Origin: Pholis gunnellus
Lineage: Eukaryota > Chordata > Actinopteri > Perciformes > Pholidae
Assembly (NCBI GenBank): GCA_910591455.2
Contig: OU342809.1
Coordinates: forward strand, 6,941,968 to 7,005,967
Direction: 5' to 3'
DNA: 64,000 nt
Position 1 is the first letter of the stretch. Each line of letters opens with the position of its first letter. Both the position numbers and the translations under genes were made by a program. The notes beneath the pieces were generated by a model that was given only the letters and a program-made list of their open reading frames with translations, made no database searches and had not been told where the DNA came from. This document shows, in pieces, positions 53,001 to 64,000 of this stretch.

Positions 53001-56000
53001 TGCTGGTTTACGCTGAGCCTCCGTTTTTCAAAGGACTTGGGATTTGCCTTTTTCATGTCCGAGACGATTTCCAGGTTTCTCAGACATTTCATTGGTGACT
53101 TCTCATGGAAAACAAGCTGATCATCAATAGAGCGAGACGTGGCTTAGGGGTTCATTTCACAACCTCCTCCAACCTATCTGGCTGTCACTTTCCAGTTTGA
53201 TGAGTGGATCAAATAACTTTTGCACTGACAACATGGAGTTATTGATCCCTATAATATTATTTTGATGTACCAAAAAGCCCTATATTTCCTCACAGTTTAA
53301 CAGCCTCTTGACATCAGACCATTATGAGTGACGTTAAATATAAGAGCCAACACTATACAACTTCATTTCAAGCGATGTAAAAGCAGTGAGAACTGGTAGA
53401 ACGACATATTGTGTTCCTCTCCAAACACTGCTACTCATTTAAAACAGACCCAAATTCCATTTAACATGCATGTCTCCAGAACTTGAGATGCCTGCTGAAA
53501 GATAAACTATTAAAACTAGAAGTGTTTTTAGAGTTCTGCATATTGCAGAATACTTGCTGTAAGACATTAACAAATATCAGCGTGGGCTGGTAACATGAGT
53601 GGATAATAATTGTACTTGCTAATATAGGGAAATAGCACTATCATGTCATATTTGCATACATCAAATATAACGCATGCAATATAATGTATTTAAACAGATA
53701 AAGGTGCTGTACTTGAACTACTTAATAAGTGCCTAAGTATTGCACTCATCAAGTCACTGAACTGTGTTTTAATATTCCATCCTGAGCTTTTGGAAAAATC
53801 TTTCAGTCAAAGTAATTAATGGGTTTTCTTTTTTTGTAATTTGAGACACACCTACTGAATTCTCAGTTGTTCAAACTGTAAATGGACCAAGGCTTACAGG
53901 AACAGACTGTGAAACATGTTATAAGGCTTTACCTCAGAGAGTCCTCAGGTTTCTGCTGTAAAGAAATTGAAGCCATTATAGCTGAGATTGGTAGGCCAGT
54001 AATGTCTTTTCCACAAGCTATTTATTTCTGTTCTTGATTGGATTTATCAGGGTTCTTTATCCGGTTTCATGTTGTTTGTGTTTTTGTCACAAAACACCTT
54101 TTCCACCTTAACCTTTACATGGCTGTGCAGCTCTCAAGATTCCCATTCCATTGTGTCCCATGTCACAGATGTCTTCAGGTAGTTTCTTACTTCGCTTGTG
54201 ATCAATGGCAGCATAAGAAGACGAACTTGAACTTCAAGTCTTTATGACGCAGTAACCCCATGCTTCAGACATCAGAATAATTGACCAACTGCAGAGGAGA
54301 CGACAAAACTCACTTTTCTAGTGTTTTCATGAGTTTCAGTGTCTTTTTTTTACAAGGAACCAAAATTGAAAAAAAAATTAAAATGTTTTGTTTAGTGGTT
54401 GAGAGAACCTGAATTATGATCTTGTACAACACATGTCATGCTATACAATTTATTTCAAACCTACAAGTTTTAGGTGCGTCATTATCACTTGTACCTTTGC
54501 CAAAATAAAATGATGCCGTTTCAAGCTAATTTCAATACTGATCTGACACCCTTTGTAGGAAAAACCAAAGTGATATAGTATATGTTGCAATACATTGGTG
54601 TGGTGTTTATGAGGAAGCCGTGGGAAAGGTATAGTGTCAGGTCCAGCCAATACATCACCGTGAACTGAACTAATTGAAGACTATGGTGGGGAGTATGCCA
54701 TGCCTCGGCCAGCAGATAATCCCTCATCAGCTGCCGTCTGTACTCAGAATGAGGAGTGCATTTCATGGAAGGACTCCCCCCATGGAGCTGCAGAAACTGA
54801 GAGGTAGCCCTGTTTAATTACTGGCCCCACTAACAGCACTCAGAGCTGGCGGAATACAGAGGCTGGGGTTGGACAGCGGACGGAGGTTCTGGGAGTGTTA
54901 TGGGGTGGGGGGTGGGCGAGAGTATGCCTAACCCCCTAGCTGTGGAAAAAAGGAACAATGAGATTTTGTTTGGACTGAAGGCTCTGCAGCTTCGCCTCAG
55001 TTGCCTTTGTCTCACAGGCTTTTTTTTTCTTAAGCCCTCGCAGGTTACAAATCCAGACGCATATTGAGTCATTCATGCATCTGTCAATGACAGGGTGAAG
55101 CCCACGTAGGGACTCCTGCTGGGAATTTAATGAACATGTTTTCTTGAGGAGGTAGCTCTGAAAGTTAACGGACTAGCACAAGAGAGAATGTGAGAACGTT
55201 AGCTGCAGCCAAGGGTTTGAGGTCCGGTGCCAGTTTTGGTTTACAATCATGTTTGATTTCATGTAGTATTTTAAGGGGTGTATTGTCATGGAGGTTGATG
55301 GTCTGGGCACTATGAAAGCTCACGGACATCAAGCATTACCTTCAAGTCATTCACTCACAATGCTCTGCTCAATTCACTGATTAAGGCATGCTTTAAATGC
55401 AATTTGATGCATTTAATTGTATTCCATTTTCTCAATCCAAAGCAAATGAAGGCCTCTACTACAAATATAAAGTATAAAAAGCAGAACTGGGGTCCAAACA
55501 GCAGTGAGAATGGCCTCTTTGTGCAAAGTGGCCTCCTTCAGAGGCTCTCGGCTGAGCGTGGAGAACTTTAGCAAAGCATTCTGTTTACAAATAACCATGG
55601 CTTAGCGTGAAAAGAGCCTCCAGACAGTCTGAGGGCAAGGAGCATTCAAGCGAAACATTTCGGCACAGTTACAAGCGACCTCATCGCTTCACCCTAAAGC
55701 TGGAATTCACATGCTTATGGATGATGGCGAACTCTCCATTGAGTTCTAGAAGCAATGGGACAAGTAAGTCGTAATCCTCAATCTAAATATCAAGTGGTTT
55801 TGCATTTGAGCATGTTGTGTCTGGACTCTTGATCAAGCGGCATATGAGATTCATTGTCTGACACAGAGTATAGAAACAGGGTATGGATTTGTGCATTCAG
55901 GGTCCGTCGCACAAATGTTGGAGTGACTTTGAATTAAAAATCTGAATTTCGCTTTCTAACTTGTGTGTTGCTGGAAAGGGTGGAGACCGAGAGCAGCTGT

Positions 56001-57682
56001 CCTGGGAGAAAAACAAATGATTTCAAGGACAGAATAAATTTGTGCAAGCCACATGGACATTTGTTTTAGGTAAATACAATGAAAATACAACTTGTCCAAT
56101 AACTTTGAAAGGATGTTAAAAAGTGCAAATTCACCCCAGAGCCATAAACTGTGGCCTTTTTTTTAATCTTCATACTTCATCAGGAAATGCCTGATGCAAT
56201 ATTAAAAGGCCAGACAACTGTCTTCCCACTGACGATACGAAGCTACTGCGACTGCTCTGATCGAGCAGTCAACATAAAATGAATCCAAGTATTGACGCTG
56301 AGCAGAAGTCTCTGAACAGTTTAACATCAAGTTGACGGAGGTGATTTGATTTGACAAGCAGAATGATAGTTGTGTCTTTGTCCTAGCGTCCGTGTCTGGA
56401 GCAGCCCAGACGGTCTGTGGTGCTTCCACAGACTTATCGTGTTGAGTCGGTCCGTATACATGAAGGCTCAAGCCAACAACTGCTCTGAAGAGTAACAATA
56501 TGAGATCAAGACACAGATTGTCTTCAGGAATCAATATAATTTATAGCCGTCTTTGTGAGGTATTTGGCATTGGATATGGATATTTATGATCATCATTGAG
56601 AGCAACAGGTTTCTATCCTTTATCTGAAATCCCAGGGCATGCAGTTTTCTTTGAACTGCGCGGATACCATAAAAAAAAACTGAACTATCACTGGGGCTTA
56701 CAACATGGCCCACAAGCTGAACCATTTGTCCAAGTGCATTAGAATTGGCCTTACCACATATCATAAAGAGGCAGGAAGTTCGTTGTGGAAACAGTCAGAA
56801 ATCCCTAACGTTTCATGTAATTTCCTTTGGCACAACCTCGCGCTGTCTCTTGCCCTGAGCCCGCCGCTTCATGAACCCGATCACCCCTCCCAGTAATCCC
56901 CGCCCTCCTAACTGCGGTTATGTTGTCACGTGAACTGCAGAGCCTGAAAGCTGTGCACGCACAAGCTGAAGAGGACACATCACAAATGGCAGTCACACCC
57001 ATGCACGGCTAATTTCATTACCCTTGTCTCTATGCAGTACGGGGTCACCGGGGTTGTGCGGCTCGGGCCACCGCAGTGCACCGGGATCAAAATGACCATA
57101 AATTTCAGCGAGGCCTCACAGAAACATGAGTCACTTCCATGCAAGAGGTGGCGGTCGTATTAATAGATGCTATCAAGCGTCCTAAGTGGGCCCGGATTTA
57201 GAGCAAAACATGCGGCTGGGTCAAAGTTGTTTGTGCGCTCAGGGTGAAAAGTCAGCGCAGCCTGTGTTTACTGTCTGTCAAGTCTGGTATTTTAGAGCAG
57301 TTCATGCAACAGGTGCAAGTCAAGATACAGTGAGAGTTATTCTGAGCGATGGCTCAAGTCACCATTAAAAGCTCCCTAAGGTCTCAGTCTGTTTGAAGGA
57401 TTGCAGAGTGATCAACTCTCTGCTTAAGTGCACAAAGAATACCGGAGGATGCTTGGCACTCCACTGCTGAGATTTCAAATGGGAACGTGTTTATTCTAAA
57501 AATCATTTAAGAAACACTTGGGACACAGCTCACTAAATGTGATGAAAAACTAAAGTTGCAGTATTTCTGACATGATTTGGCTTCTATATTGAGAATTCAA
57601 TAGGTGAAATACAGTGAAATTATTTGAAAGAAAACAATTGGTGTTTACTTTAATCATTTGTCAACACTTTTCTTTGTCAAAG

Positions 57683-57837
57683 GCTAAACTTTGCAGTGAT
57701 CACAGGGCCTCTCTTGTAACAACATCAAGCCTTTATCACAAGTGCAATAGTTCATGAGGTGACTTTTATTTCACAACCTTAATTGTATGACATTTTAACT
57801 AAGTGCTTTGTGCATTGAGATATATTTCACCAGGCAA
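57683..57837 (+). repeat. duplicated block A, copy 1
   Basis: This 155 bp block begins GCTAAACTTTGCAGTGATCA and ends TTTCACCAGGCAA. It recurs at 58035-58194 with a few substitutions and small length changes in an AT-rich stretch. It directly abuts block B copy 1. Confidence 0.9.
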
Positions 57838-58034
57838 ATTATATCTGTTGCACGTCACTGATGCACCGAACAGCAGCTGCACAAATATTTATCGTTATTA
57901 GCGGCATAGTTGTGAGTGCATCAAAGCTCCCGGCAAAACCATACTGAAGCCAATTATCTTTTCTATGTAACCGATGCTTAATGTTTGCTCAGTGCAAGAT
58001 CAAATTATGAGATTTAATGATTGGATACCTGCAA
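57838..58034 (+). repeat. duplicated block B, copy 1
   Basis: This block of about 197 bp begins ATTATATCTGTTGCACGTCA and ends near GGATACCTGCAA. It recurs at 60932-61129 with about five substitutions by eye (around 97% identity). It has homeobox-like and AT-rich motifs such as CAAATTATGAGATTTAATGA and looks like a conserved non-coding element, though conservation cannot be tested here. Confidence 0.9.
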
Positions 58035-58194
58035 GCTAAACTTTGCAGTGATCACAGGGCCGCTCTTGTAACAACATCAAGCCTTTATCACAAGTGCAGT
58101 AGTTCATGAGGTGACTTTTATTTTCACAATTTTATTTCATTTTATGACTTTTTAACTAAGTGCTATGTGCATTAAGATATATTTCACCAGGCAA
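58035..58194 (+). repeat. duplicated block A, copy 2
   Basis: This second copy of block A follows block B copy 1 directly. It ends at GGCAA exactly where copy 1 passes into block B, but here unrelated sequence (GTGTTCAATG) follows. Confidence 0.9.
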
Positions 58195-58599
58195 GTGTTC
58201 AATGCAGGGTCAAGCTGCATGATAATGACATTTTTATCTGCACAAATGTCAAAGCAAATAAACTTCATGCCCAACTCAAAGGAGGATTAAGGGCTCCTGT
58301 ATGGTGCCCTGTGGTCACTCAGTTCCTAACTTCTTCACTGCAGCAGATGTGTCATATTGATCAGTCCTCTGGCATCAAATATTAACTTTCATTCGTCCCG
58401 CAGCCAGAATGTAGGCCAAATCATTAGACACGCACCGCGTGGGCAACATGACTGCACTATGAGAACCTCAAACTCTGCACTCATTGTTCTCCAGCAAAAC
58501 AAAAAACACACAAAAGGCCACTACGAAGCGACTATAAAAGATGAAACGAGCAAGGGCAATGGCATATTTTAGTTTCAGTCTAAACGCCTGTTGGCTGCG

Positions 58600-59048
58600 A
58601 TAAAAATAACTTGCAGCCCAGCCTTAACGCGCAGAGGAGTTAGTCACAGTCGCCATGTAGCCGCGTGCAGAGATCGGGGACAGCCTGCGCAGCGGATGAA
58701 CCAGATGGGAAGCTCTCGCAGGGATGTGTACATATAATCCTGTCCTCACGACAGTCGTCAGTGCACCTCGTAGATTATAACTCGGCTAAAGGATCACTTT
58801 CTAGGCTATTTGAATCAGCGGCGGTGACACGCGCAGTTCTCTAAAGCGCCTTCTTCCTGACAATGTCTGAAGCCCCCCCAGCAAAAACAACACGCAGCAG
58901 CTGCAGCTCTGCAGTCGTAGAGAATGCCTTAATATGCCACTTTTTCCTCGGTTTCCACTCACGCCTGTTGCACTCAGTGACCCCGTGGACGAGGCGCTAG
59001 GAGGAGACTTGCAGCTGAGAAGCAACAAGCACATGGCGCGTTATTATG
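58600..59048 (+). other. possible first exon of a plus-strand (divergent, probably non-coding) transcript
   Basis: This stretch has more CpG than its surroundings by eye, and ends in ATTATG|GTGAGTCC, a strong splice-donor match at 59049. A short frame with ATG at 58934 runs through the donor but resembles nothing known. In mammals the let-7 host transcript MIRLET7BHG lies on the far side of WNT7B's 5' end. No let-7 hairpin was found in this window, so any link is speculation. Confidence 0.2.
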
Positions 59049-60931
59049 GTGAGTCCACTGCAGCGCTTTTTATAAGACATGTACTTGACGTCTTGTGGTT
59101 TATTATGAAAATCTTTTATTAATGTAGGCCGAAAGGTTTTATTCTCTATAAGATATGACTGTGGGAAAAAAAACGTGTACAAATGAGTGTCTATTACAGA
59201 TTTAACATTGACTGTGTCTTTGTGGTATAGTTTTTCCTCGTGTCAAATTTACTTTCTGATAATAGCCCACTGAAAATAATTATAATACTAACATTTTTAT
59301 TATAACACTATTATTTCAGAATGTTTTACTCGTATTTAAAACTATTTTGCACTGGTCCTGTGGTGTAAAGTTCATTCAGTTTGTGGTTCTTCTCTTTTTA
59401 GTTTATTTCCTGTATTTGAACACAGTGCCTCTTGTTGGTAGGTGTCATGTGGTTTCAGGGCCACTGTCATGGCAAGGGGAAAAAAAGCAGAAAGCTACTC
59501 TGTAACACTGAACAGTGTCAATGTTTGGTGCAATTTATGCAGCTGGTGAGTGCAAACATGAATAAAGCTAAAGCACAGAGGGATGAAATCCATTCAGCAG
59601 CACAATGGTCATTAGTTTGGTGTATTTTTTTAGATCTTGAAATAGAGATGCAGTTTTGCAGTTATGCTGGAAAACACTGTGATGAGGGAACAGTTAAGTC
59701 ATTTCAGCACAATGAGGTGAGGCAGAGAGGTCTGGTCCAAAGACTACAGAAATATGATTTACTGAATTCAAATGAGAATAGCGGGTCGGAACGACCTATA
59801 GAGGAAGAGCCCCATTAAGAAGTTATTGAAAACATAAAACATCAAGGTAATAATTGTCAAAATACAGCACACAGTACACATTTAAGTTAATATAATGCAG
59901 GTTCGGATAACATTTTAGTAGCACAAGATGCAATATCTATAGTGTGGATTAGGTGGTACAATAAAAACTTGAGTTTAGAAAAAATCTAATTATTTATTAT
60001 TTCATCATGACAACCTCTTTTATATCAGACATTTTGAAGTCACTTGAGGATAAATTAGGATTTTTTTGTCCTATTTTCTTTACAAAACCAGACCCCAAGC
60101 TTAAACGCTGAAACCCCGTACCACATCAAACTGCCCATTAGAACTGACTCTGATAACACTGAAGCTCTTGTTGTTCCTCACAGGGACCTCCAGGGAGGTC
60201 AAAGGTCACAGATTGAGTTCCTCGCTCAAAGACTTTTCAGCAGCTCTGCAGTTCAGCTCCAATCTCACTTTGCCGTTCCTAAAGAGGAAATGCTGCTTTT
60301 CTTTATTTACAGTTTACAGAACCGGAACGTCTGGAGCAAACATTTAGGAAACCCTCGTTTAAAAAGTCGAGATGTTCTCCTGCTTTGTGTCGTATAGAAC
60401 CCTCGTTGCAAAAAAATTTTTTGGCAGCCATCACAATGCTCACTATTCATGTTCCCATTTGAAATATTACTTTAACCCCTGTGTGATTCTGTTCAGATCG
60501 TTATGTGTTTACCTACATTTTGTGTAAATCAAGGATTTTTGTTGTCTGCAGCAACATTAGAGGTTATATAATATGACGCGGCCTGCTTATTCTCACTTCC
60601 AACCACACATCCATGCCTTCGTCCAGATGTGTGTGTGTGTGTGTATCTCCGCAGCTCTTTATTGCTTGGAGAGCTCATCGGTTTATAGCTGTGTGGCGGA
60701 TGAACATTGAGGTGAATCATTCATTATATTACAGCTGCCATTAAAGATTGTTGAGCATAATCTGTTGGGTAAGCAAAGTCTCAACACTGACAGCGAAAAG
60801 ATAATGATTTAGCCCGACAGTAAAATAGCTAATAATGTGCTGGCTTCCATGCAATAGATTGTGGTGGTGACTGCATATATTTGGTCCTCCGCCTTCTCCT
60901 CCGTCTTCACTGATCATTCTTTTGATCTAAT

Positions 60932-61129
60932 ATTATATCTGTTGCATGTCACTGATGCACCGAACAGCAGCTGCACAAATATTTATCGTTAGTAGCGGCG
61001 TAGTTGTGAGTGCATCAAAGCTCCCGGCAAAACCATACAGAAGCCAATTATCTTTTCTATGTAACCGATGCTTAATGTTTGCTCAGTGCAAGATCAAATT
61101 ATGAGATTTAATGATTAGATACCTGCAAG
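60932..61129 (+). repeat. duplicated block B, copy 2
   Basis: This second copy of block B lies 2737 bases after the end of block A copy 2 and begins at the same base as copy 1 (ATTATATCTG). It is in the same orientation and has the same length to within a base. Sequence beyond it (TGAGCTGTGC) differs from that after copy 1. Confidence 0.9.
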
Positions 61130-61683
61130 TGAGCTGTGCTCCTCTATCACAAGCTTCATGTGATGCCGACACACAGAACTAGGCTGTTTTTTTTTAAACT
61201 GGATTGTATTTTTGGTAATAAAAGCATTTTATTATTTTTTGTGGTATTTATTGATACGAGGCCATATGTGTTCATTTCTGTGTATTCATTTATAACATCT
61301 GCTTTCCGAAGGCAGTCTTAGTGGATGATGGAAAATAATGCCGAATGAGTTTGAGCTTCCTGTTCTTGCTGTGCAGCAGTCGTCCTGCAGTGGGAAGAAG
61401 GAACAGGTGAACGCTGTCAGGCCGCACAGCGAGACAAGCCAATAAACCAGCCTCATGGACACTGCTGACTGATGCAAAACTTGCATTCAGTCCTCCCTCA
61501 TTCCTCAACTGTGCTGCTGCTGTTTCTGCACTCAAAAGCAGTTTGTCCCGTAGTTATGGTACAAGCTGTTAGTGTACTGTACAGTGTGCAGCACATGCAA
61601 AATGGCACTTACCCGGCTCAGCTGTTCTTGTTTGGGATTTTCTTGCAAAGATTCCAAGTTTGTGGTTTTGGTTTGACAATGTC

Positions 61684-61702
61684 TTTTTTTTTTTTTTTTT
61701 TT
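61684..61702. repeat. poly(T) tract
   Basis: Nineteen T in a row; a C run of 16 lies close by at 61801-61816. Confidence 0.9.
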
Positions 61703-62572
61703 AAAGTAGTGCACGTGTCTGTGTTTTGCTGCTTTTATGTGCATGACCTAATTCCACAGTGAGCAAAGGATCTACAGTGATGGCTGTGTGGTTATGTGTA
61801 CCCCCCCCCCCCCCCCATCGCTTCCTTGTAAAAGCCGACACAGAGCAAACTAAGTTCATCTAAGGACAGGGAAATGCTTTTCTTTCCAGTGTGAATCATT
61901 TTGGAAAAATGAACCTCTGGACTGAATTGCCTCTGCAATTTGGCGTGTTTCTCTATTCTGCTTTATTGTCTATTTTGGCTGAACTTGCATTTCTTCATTT
62001 CTCTGCCAAGAAAACTTCAGGTCCTATGCGACAGGCAAAGCCAGTTTCTGAGTCAACCGCGGCCCTTATGCAAATAGAATAAATCTCTGTAAAATAAAAT
62101 TGTACGGGGAAAATGACACTTGCCCACTTTTTACAAAGGCGTTTTACACGTTTAGATTGAGACCCTTCCTCTTTTTAACTGCCATTTTCTCAGCGCAAGG
62201 TATCTGCTCTGTCGCTCATGCAGTTTGGAGAACAAAACTCTGCAGTGAAAAGAAAGTGTGAGTGGGAGCGGTTTTGGGACATATAGTCGAGGAGGAAGGG
62301 AGGGAGTTTTTCAATTTGCAGTCAGCCTGCCCCCCTTATAATTCTGCTGGTTCCACCCCACCAGAGGGAGGGAAGAAGGGAGAGGGAATGGCCTGTGTTG
62401 AGGTTTGGGTGAGCCAGGGGTGGGCTGTGGCAGCCGGCAGCTGGGCTCTCACTACCTATGTCCTCAAGCTCCAGCCTGAATTATGAGGGCTCGGTAATGG
62501 CAGCCCGCCTAATTACAATGACTGATTGCCCGTCCGTTGGCATTTCTCAGACGGTGATTGTCTTGTGTGTGT

Positions 62573-62597
62573 GTGTGTGTGTGTGTGTTTGTGTGTG
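62573..62597. repeat. (TG)n microsatellite
   Basis: TG run with a TTT interruption, next to a possible conserved element. Confidence 0.85.
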
Positions 62598-63734
62598 CAG
62601 GATACGAGGGGAAGGAGGAGGACCATTTTTCATTGGCCTTCCCCTCTCTTTCTTTGCATAAGAACAGCCTGAGATTGAGATCTGATTGGTTGGAGGGGAA
62701 AGAGATGTTTCACGATTTGGCGAGGCAGAGCCGGTGGAAAGCCAGAGACAGGTGATGTTGCACTGATGGCCCAATGTAGCCTATTCAGTCTTTGGCACAA
62801 GATCCTTAAAACGCTGTTGTGTGGAAATACTTTATTCTCTGAAATCATTTTTTGCTGCTGACAAGAATCATGTCTTGTGAAGAATATAAGGAAACCTTAA
62901 AATGTGGCAAATCTGTTGTCTTCTTACTAGGTATCTTAAAGGTTTTCTTCATCTACCCCCTGGCATTGTATATATAAAAAAAAAACATAAATAAAAAAGA
63001 AGAGGTCTTGAATTGGCCATTTGTATGTCAGCAGAGCACTCAGAGGTGTGATGTGTGTGTTAAGTGGGAGCTGGTTTGAGTTATTCTGCCCCGCTTTGTC
63101 CGGTGCTTTGGCTTTTGTTCCTCCAGTAATGAATTGTGGAAGCCTTGGCTTCAGCTGGAGTGTCTCATAGCAACTGACAAGAGAGAGGGAGAGCTGGTAA
63201 ATGGAGAAAAGGCCAGGGGAGATCATGTGTTTCTTTCAAAAGGGCAAGATAGACCAGACCATCGTTTGGGCATTTTGGGAAGAGGAATAATAAAACTGGA
63301 CCATTCTTCTCGTACCCAGCGCATCATTGTTTATTACCTAATTTTAAATGACAGTTTTGGTGCCTGGGATAGCATGTGTTTCGCTGAGGTGTTTTTATTT
63401 TGTGAAAGATGTATTTTACCGTAATATTTTAAAAGGTAAATCCTGTGAATGAAAAGTCACCCCAGCCTGTGTCCTCCTTACATGTTTCATCCATCCACCT
63501 CTCTCGTGATATGCCCGAGACCAAACGGACATGCTTTCAAACATGTTACTGTTTTAAGACTTGGCCATTCAAACATTTCTGGGCCAGTTTACCATTCACC
63601 CGTCACTGTGATATGTTCTATTAGCACGTAGTGATGGTGTTTTAGCCATATTGCAAATCCGGTTCCACTGTTGATTAACAGAAACCCAGGACTGCTCTGT
63701 GGTTGTATCAGTTGTCAGCTCAACTTTCACCTGA

Positions 63735-63737
<3 letters not shown>

Positions 63738-63799
<62 letters not shown>
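63738..63799. repeat. (TG)n microsatellite
   Basis: About 31 uninterrupted TG units. Confidence 0.95.
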
Positions 63800-63801
<2 letters not shown>

Positions 63802-64000
63802 ATTTAGTAAATGTGTTTGCGTGTATGCATGTACATTTGCATTTGTGTGAATGCACATGTGCGTTCGCTCGGTGTGTTCACAGCAGGCTAGCTTTTTTGT
63901 TTTTGTTTTATTAACCGGCGGCCGGTGCTGAAGTCTGGCCATGTTTGCCCTGTGACCCAGACACTACCTGTCTGCTGCCATGGTTACAGGGACAGAGCGG

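Larger units (their letters stand above)
36500..64000. other. upstream non-coding region, no supported gene
   Basis: No exon of a known family was recognised on either strand in these 27.5 kb. The longest open frame, 50512-51183 on the minus strand (223 codons), lacks recognisable domains. The region holds SINE fragments (48655-48827 and about 52920-53000), a dispersed repeat (48438-48524), long microsatellites and the duplicated blocks at 57683-61129. Wnt7b regulatory elements are likely to lie in it, but that is inference. Confidence 0.6.

Overview
The window is vertebrate, almost certainly ray-finned fish, nuclear DNA: one intron-containing Wnt gene sits in a large amount of non-coding sequence with many CA/TG and GA/TC microsatellites, a fish-type SINE tail and other fish-like interspersed repeats. 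One repeat recalls percomorph genomes, but that is a recollection and not a test.

The only protein-coding gene I can support is wnt7b, on the minus strand, with coding sequence from 35848 down to 7662. Four coding exons join in frame with canonical GT/AG sites: exon 1 (35848-35778), exon 2 (28811-28585), exon 3 (12042-11771) and exon 4 (8141-7662). They give a 349-residue secreted Wnt, the usual Wnt7 length. A second first exon (33260-33178) carries a different 28-residue leader that splices in the same phase to exon 2 and would give a 353-residue form. Residues in exon 4 favour Wnt7b over Wnt7a, with some Wnt7a-like positions. I cannot tell which teleost duplicate (wnt7ba or wnt7bb) it is.

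Layout: 1-7.5 kb is the region downstream of wnt7b, with no recognisable exon. 7.66-35.85 kb is wnt7b, with introns of about 3.6, 16.5 and 7.0 kb. 35.85-36.5 kb is the likely 5' UTR and promoter. 36.5-64 kb is upstream non-coding sequence, plausibly regulatory.

The most notable non-gene structures are: (1) a local duplication near 57.7-61.1 kb in which an adjoining pair of blocks, A1-B1, is followed by A2 and, 2.7 kb later, B2, so that one copy looks like the other with the middle removed; (2) a nested inverted repeat of about 220 bp with GA and TA tracts in intron 2; (3) several pairs of dispersed repeats. A weak candidate for a plus-strand, divergently transcribed non-coding first exon lies inside the interval between A2 and B2. 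No RNA genes, CRISPR arrays or bacterial-type features were seen.
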